From Calditrichales bacterium MX18-03 (lineage in GTDB: Bacteria > Bacillota > Clostridia > Lutisporales > Lutisporaceae): DNA of 64,000 bases. Shown here in pieces: positions 60,149-64,000 of this stretch. A model generated the notes under the pieces. The model saw only the letters and a program-made list of their open reading frames with translations, was not told the origin of the DNA and did no database searches. Within the stretch, counting starts at the first letter, position 1, and every line of letters begins with the position of its first letter. The translations under genes were made by a program, and so were the position numbers. Location of the stretch: contig JAJGRE010000001.1 of NCBI GenBank assembly GCA_021083345.1, positions 1,426,001-1,490,000 on the forward strand. The letters are read 5' to 3'.

Positions 60149-60177
60149 ATTATAGCCTAATTGCATGTCTCTTTCAA
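60149..60177 (-). promoter_or_regulatory. Promoter of the DUF4392 gene
   Basis: Minus strand TTGAAA (60172-60177), 17-base spacer, TATAAT (60149-60154). Predicted start near 60142, giving a leader of about 150 bases. It lies in the last codons of the upstream DUF3870 gene. Confidence 0.8.
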
Positions 60178-60497
60178 CCATTTCTTATCAGCATATACTT
60201 GTTTCGTGCGTCCTTGACAGCTGCCACAACAGCTTTCTGCGCCATGCCATGAAACCGTTCCTTTATTTCATCAACCATCACCTCAATGTCGTCTATCAGA
60301 TTATACCCTGTGAGGATGGATTTGATAAAGTTATTGGTCTCCTCCCGGACCATATTGCATGTGGAATCTACAATTCTTCCTGTCTCTTTATCCAGAATGA
60401 CACCAACAAAGAAAACATCGTATAGCGCTGAAATGGGATCGCTGCTGCTGATCTTCGATGCACCGGTCACATAGATTGTATTCTTGCCGTATTCCAA
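60174..60497 (-). CDS. DUF3870 domain protein
   Basis: A 107-residue single-domain protein of unknown function, fitting DUF3870: NTIYVTGASKISSSDPISALYDVFFVGVILDKETGRIVDSTCNMVREETNNFIKSILTGYNL, then a helical tail ending MAQKAVVAAVKDARNKYMLIR. TTG start with GGGAGG. The family is often found next to amino-acid or opine metabolism genes, but I cannot assign a role. It ends inside the -35 region of the next gene's promoter. Confidence 0.8.
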   Translation of the reverse strand: MEYGKNTIYVTGASKISSSDPISALYDVFFVGVILDKETGRIVDSTCNMVREETNNFIKSILTGYNLIDDIEVMVDEIKERFHGMAQKAVVAAVKDARNKYMLIRNG

Positions 60498-60557
60498 GAT
60501 TGTACCTCCCTATTATGATATCGAAGCAGTACATGCCATCGGCTTCATTGTATCACA

Positions 60558-61565
60558 TCACAGCGTCCTCTGGAAATAGCTGCGGGCAGCATCAAAACCT
60601 TGCCTGTAAAGAAATCTGTAAGTTTCATCGTTGGTGCTTATATCGAAGTCCACTGGAGAAATGTCACCGGTATCGACTTGGATGGATCTTGCTTTATCCG
60701 AGGGAGTGTGGTCGTATAGGTCCTGTTGGACCTGCAGTAGCGCGTGAAAGACGTTGGAAATGTATTCCGGCAGGCTGTTTGTATCTTTATAACTTGATTT
60801 GCTTCTGAAGCATGCGCCCAGTGTATGATGCTGCATTCCCGATGCAGTCTGATCCCTATAGTTGAAGGCATCAAACAGGTTGATCGGATAATTCCGCATG
60901 ACACCGCCATCTGCAAATACATTGGTCAGTTTGTCTTTTGTAATTGCTTCATCATTGATTTGCACCGCTTCGAAAAACAGCGGGATGGACATGGATATCC
61001 GGACTGCCTGGGCCACTTCCATTTCCGGTGTCGTTTCGTAGCAGAAGACCCTGGAGGCTCTATAAGAAATATCGGTCCCAATGACATACAGATCCCGGAA
61101 AGTCCTTTTACCTTGATGGATCAATGGATTCTTAAAATCTGAGAAGGTGTAGGGAGGCTGTTTTTTTGATTGGTCGAACTGTGCAGCGATCTGCTCTTTG
61201 ATCCAGTTGTAGAAATAGGTACTTGAATACCAGCCATAGTTCTTTACCAGCCGGTAAATACAATCCAGATTGCCGAACATCCTTTCGAATTCAGCTCTGA
61301 CCATTGGGGGTATGTTCCGCATTTCCGGGATCTCTTCCTTCTGCGGCACCTTTTTGTAATCCAGCGTGTCTGCTATTTTTTTTATTTCGTCGAAATTCAG
61401 ATTAAAGCTGGTAATACAAGCTGTGATAGCGCCGGCAGAAGTCCCCGCTGTTCTGTGTATGCTTTTCATGATCCCGGCTTTGTACAAATAATCCAATACA
61501 CCTAAATAGGCTATTCCCAGAACACCGCCGCCTTCAAAAACCAAATTGCTGATTTGATGATACAT
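60558..61565 (-). CDS. Patatin-like phospholipase
   Basis: A 335-residue patatin-family lipid acyl hydrolase with a Ser-Asp dyad. The oxyanion loop is FEGGGVLGIAYLGVL (near 9-23), the nucleophile motif is GTSAGAITA (Ser near 43), and the catalytic Asp is in FADGGVMRNYPINLFD (near 215). No signal peptide is seen, so it is probably cytoplasmic or membrane-peripheral. The ATG at 61565 follows TAGGTGAG; the longer frame is rejected. It is divergent from the SLH gene. Confidence 0.9.
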   Translation of the reverse strand: MYHQISNLVFEGGGVLGIAYLGVLDYLYKAGIMKSIHRTAGTSAGAITACITSFNLNFDEIKKIADTLDYKKVPQKEEIPEMRNIPPMVRAEFERMFGNLDCIYRLVKNYGWYSSTYFYNWIKEQIAAQFDQSKKQPPYTFSDFKNPLIHQGKRTFRDLYVIGTDISYRASRVFCYETTPEMEVAQAVRISMSIPLFFEAVQINDEAITKDKLTNVFADGGVMRNYPINLFDAFNYRDQTASGMQHHTLGACFRSKSSYKDTNSLPEYISNVFHALLQVQQDLYDHTPSDKARSIQVDTGDISPVDFDISTNDETYRFLYRQGFDAARSYFQRTL

Positions 61566-61772
61566 ACACTCACCTACTAATGTTTTTACTTCAATATATT
61601 CCGAAGCAGAAAACCATATGAAAAGAAGGTGCTGTCTCTGCAAGAATAACACGCCATTCGTGCCAGAACATACTGGGGTATTCATGACCAAGATGCAAAA
61701 AATATAATTGATCCTCATATTATTCTTCGCAACTGACTCATTTTGATGTATGAACTGAAAGGAGCTAATGAA

Positions 61773-63086
61773 ATGAAGGTAAAAAAGCAACGCTATACTA
61801 TTTTGATTGCTTCAGCCCTTATTCTGGCCATAGCAGCCAACCTGATGCTGATTCCGGTTTCAGCTCAGACTTCCATGACTGTATCCGATTTCGCCAAAAC
61901 CGGCTTGAAAAATGAGACCATCAGTTTTACGGCTGCCGATTTTTCCTCCCACTACAACGACACCCGTGATCCTGCGCAGCCCTTGCAGAAAATCCGGATC
62001 ACCCAATTGCCGGAAGCAACTGCAGGCCTCTTGAAAACCGGCGACACCGTCATTGATGAGGATGCCGAAATACCGGTTGATAACTTGGCTTCACTTATTT
62101 TTGTACCTGTGACGGATTGGATCGGCGCCACAGCCTTTAAGTGGCAAGGCAGCGACGGCACCGATTACTCTGAGAATGAAGCAACGGTCAGCATTACCAT
62201 AGAAGAACCAGCTGTGGTCAATCAACCGCCGACAGCAAGTGATCTCAGCATTTCGACACAAAAAAATACACCTGTAACAGGTAAGCTGCCGGCGACCGAC
62301 CCTGAAGGGGATTCGCTGACTTTCATAGTCGTTGCCGAACCGCAGAAAGGAACTGTAACACTCACCGATGCTGCCACCGGTGATTTCACCTATACGCCGG
62401 ACAACAACGCAACTGGGGTAGACAGCTTCCAATTCAAGGCAAATGACGGAAATGCAGATTCCAACATTGCAGATATCGTTGTCACCATTACCGTACCCGA
62501 GCCACCGCCCTTTGTTTATGCAGACCTGGTAAACCATTGGGCCAACTTTTCTGCTGGCAAGCTGGCAGAAAGAGGCCTCATCGTCGGTGAGAAAATTGCC
62601 GGCAAGTATTATTTCTATCCGGATAAGATCATGACCCGAGCAGAGTTCAACTTATTCCTCAATGCCGCACTGGAAATCGATAGCGATACTCTGGGCAGCG
62701 AGCCGGTAGGCTATGCCGATGAGAACAAGATCCCGATATGGGTCTTGCATGAAGCCAGGGCAGCAAAACGGGAAAACCTGATCAATGGGGTAAAGGTCGG
62801 CAACAAAGTATTCTATCGTGCCAATGATAAGCTTACCAGAATCGAAACCCTGGTAATCCTGCATAATGCATTGAAGCCTACCGCAAACAACAACGAGCCT
62901 TTGACCTATGTCGATAAAGCCGCCATTCCCAAGTGGGCGGTGCAGCATGTCAAAAACATGCGGGGCTACGGCATTATAAAGGGTAATCCGGGCAACACCT
63001 TCAAGCCTTCCGATACGATCACCCGGGCGCAGGCTGCCGAATTGCTGTATCAACTGATCAAATACCTGGAAGCAAACCAGCAATAG
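61773..63086 (+). CDS. S-layer homology domain protein with cadherin-like repeat
   Basis: A 437-residue exported wall protein. Signal peptide about 1-33 (ending VSAQT). An N-terminal domain (about 35-140) and a cadherin-like/tandem-95 domain (about 145-245: NQPPTASDLSISTQKNTPVTGKL, ATDPEGDSLTF, GTVTLTDAATGDFTYTPD, DSFQFKANDG). The C-terminus has three SLH modules (about 250-437: VNHWANFSAGKLAERGLI, MTRAEFNLFLN, TRIETLVILHNAL, IPKWAVQHVKNMRGYGII, ITRAQAAELLYQL). SLH domains bind pyruvylated wall polymer. ATG at 61773 with AAGGAG. Confidence 0.9.
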   Translation: MKVKKQRYTILIASALILAIAANLMLIPVSAQTSMTVSDFAKTGLKNETISFTAADFSSHYNDTRDPAQPLQKIRITQLPEATAGLLKTGDTVIDEDAEIPVDNLASLIFVPVTDWIGATAFKWQGSDGTDYSENEATVSITIEEPAVVNQPPTASDLSISTQKNTPVTGKLPATDPEGDSLTFIVVAEPQKGTVTLTDAATGDFTYTPDNNATGVDSFQFKANDGNADSNIADIVVTITVPEPPPFVYADLVNHWANFSAGKLAERGLIVGEKIAGKYYFYPDKIMTRAEFNLFLNAALEIDSDTLGSEPVGYADENKIPIWVLHEARAAKRENLINGVKVGNKVFYRANDKLTRIETLVILHNALKPTANNNEPLTYVDKAAIPKWAVQHVKNMRGYGIIKGNPGNTFKPSDTITRAQAAELLYQLIKYLEANQQ

Positions 63087-63247
63087 CGGTGAAGCCCCAT
63101 GTTCGGATGCAGGTGGAACTGCATCCGAACTCTATCATATTGAATATCTTGCCAAGTTTCCTTACTGATAAAGGATTTTATTCAATTAAGTAGAAATAGA
63201 TAATCATATGGAATTTATCAATTTGTAATAAAAGGCAGGGGAAGAAT

Positions 63248-64000
63248 ATGATGCGTTCTATCGTAGCCCGAATTGGCAGTTTTTTGCGGACAGATTGGAA
63301 AAATGATCTGAAAGCGGATCACGCTGTCTTTGCAAAGGAATGCCTCGAAAGCAATATACAGAGGCAAAGGGTCATATTCATACTGCTTTTTTACTGTAAC
63401 CTATTGCTATTGCTTTTCGACAGGGTCTACTATTTCCGTTTTTGGAATGTGGCTCCTGCTTATTTGAGATTGTTTTATTCACATTTATTCATGTTGGTGA
63501 TTCTCCCGATTTTCATCTACGCAGCTTCACCGAAAAGAGTGCAGGCAAGCCTGCACTCCTTATCCATCCGACGGTTTATTTTCCAGTCAGGCACCATGCT
63601 GATTTTATTTTGGTGCGTATTCCTTGCAGTTAATGCGCAGTACATTCATGGACAGATCTCAGCCTATATCATCTGTGCCTTCAGCATTTCCTCAATTTTT
63701 ATATTGACCCCCATTGAGAGCTTTGTCATATACGCTTCGTCCTTTATCACTTTTACTGTGGGATTATCCTTTGTACAGCATAATACTGCAAAACTAAGCG
63801 GTAACCTAATAAATGCTTCAATATTGATTATTCTTGCCTTTATCATTTCCAGAATCATGCTCTTTTATCACTTAAGGTATTTCATAGATAAAAAGATCAT
63901 CGAAAAAAAGACTGAGCAGCTGAACAGCTTTAATCATCAACTGGAGTCCATCATTTGGGAGCGTACCGATGAGCTGGTAACCGCCAATGAACGGCTTATT
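63248..64000 (+). CDS. Membrane sensor protein, probably a histidine kinase (N-terminal part, runs off right edge)
   Basis: The first 251 residues are in the window. After a charged N-terminus (about 1-38) there are about six hydrophobic helices (about 42-60, 70-92, 108-128, 135-152, 156-175 and 180-200). A coiled-coil linker follows (KIIEKKTEQLNSFNHQLESIIWERTDELVTANERLI), the signature that commonly leads into a PAS, HisKA or GGDEF output domain. The output domain is off the edge, so kinase versus diguanylate cyclase cannot be decided. ATG at 63248 after AGGGGAAGA. It follows the SLH gene by 160 bp. Confidence 0.7.
   Translation, partial: MMRSIVARIGSFLRTDWKNDLKADHAVFAKECLESNIQRQRVIFILLFYCNLLLLLFDRVYYFRFWNVAPAYLRLFYSHLFMLVILPIFIYAASPKRVQASLHSLSIRRFIFQSGTMLILFWCVFLAVNAQYIHGQISAYIICAFSISSIFILTPIESFVIYASSFITFTVGLSFVQHNTAKLSGNLINASILIILAFIISRIMLFYHLRYFIDKKIIEKKTEQLNSFNHQLESIIWERTDELVTANERLI

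Noticed and set aside
59989-60150. 54-residue N-terminal extension of the DUF4392 protein
   Set aside because: Its only ATG lies within the -10 hexamer of the promoter and so is not transcribed; it also reads through the terminator hairpin.
1-64000. CRISPR arrays, tRNA or rRNA genes, prophage or integrase genes
   Set aside because: I looked for direct repeats, cloverleaf-like sequences and phage genes on both strands and saw none.

Overview
The window looks like chromosome of a strictly anaerobic Clostridia-type Firmicute. The support is: strong AGGAGG ribosome binding sites with frequent TTG/GTG starts, a T-box leader, HPr kinase, an S-layer homology protein, a trimeric [FeFe] hydrogenase, sites resembling Rex and FNR operators, and no aerobic respiratory genes apart from a type II NADH dehydrogenase. 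I see no phage, plasmid, CRISPR, tRNA or rRNA. The only mobile-looking DNA is one short MITE-like inverted-repeat element.

Layout. 1-6.9 kb is a molybdenum/tungsten and formate block, all on the minus strand: mobA, fdhD, a formate/nitrite channel, an acetate carrier, tupBCA (tungstate uptake) and moeA, which runs off the left edge. A structured leader with a perfect terminator precedes tupB and looks like a Moco/Tuco-type riboswitch. 6.4-11 kb holds a phosphoesterase, a DUF1189 membrane protein, an AmmeMemoRadiSam pair, the MITE-like element and a PPOX-type flavoprotein. 11-14.3 kb (plus strand) holds a NusG-II protein, a membrane-anchored type II NADH dehydrogenase and an FMN-binding lipoprotein, a set resembling flavin-based extracellular electron transfer. 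A second, three-domain FMN-binding exoprotein lies at 50.8-52.9 kb. 14.3-18.9 kb is a four-gene partner-switching and chemoreceptor operon (SpoIIE-type phosphatase, RsbW-like kinase, MCP, STAS).

19-24.3 kb holds a CcmF-like protein, and a HEAT-repeat protein with a membrane GT2 glycosyltransferase. 24.4-27.5 kb is an NO/O2-stress unit (flavodiiron protein, DUF1858, RIC-type di-iron repair protein) divergent from an FNR-type regulator that has all four expected cysteines; an FNR box sits at about -41.5 of the stress operon. 27.6-31.1 kb encodes the NAD-linked trimeric hydrogenase, with two Rex-like sites upstream. 31.4-41.9 kb carries HelD, a CheY, a Na+/alanine symporter, an MBL hydrolase, small unknowns, a DMT exporter and ilvBN under a T-box whose specifier reads as GUA (Val).

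42-46.5 kb holds a heterodimeric ABC exporter and hprK. 46.6-50.7 kb holds an ECF sigma factor with a putative anti-sigma partner, a WYL regulator and an MFS carrier. 53-59 kb is a complete ribose operon (rbsR-K-D-A-C-B) with LacI-type operators. 59-64 kb holds a DUF4392 protein behind a terminator-containing leader, a DUF3870 protein, a patatin-like lipase, an SLH-domain protein and the start of a membrane sensor.

Taken together, the genes describe an anaerobe that exchanges formate, acetate and H2, makes tungsto/molybdo-enzymes, can detoxify O2/NO, and may pass electrons to flavins at the cell surface. All functional calls come from motif and family recognition by eye; no database search was run.
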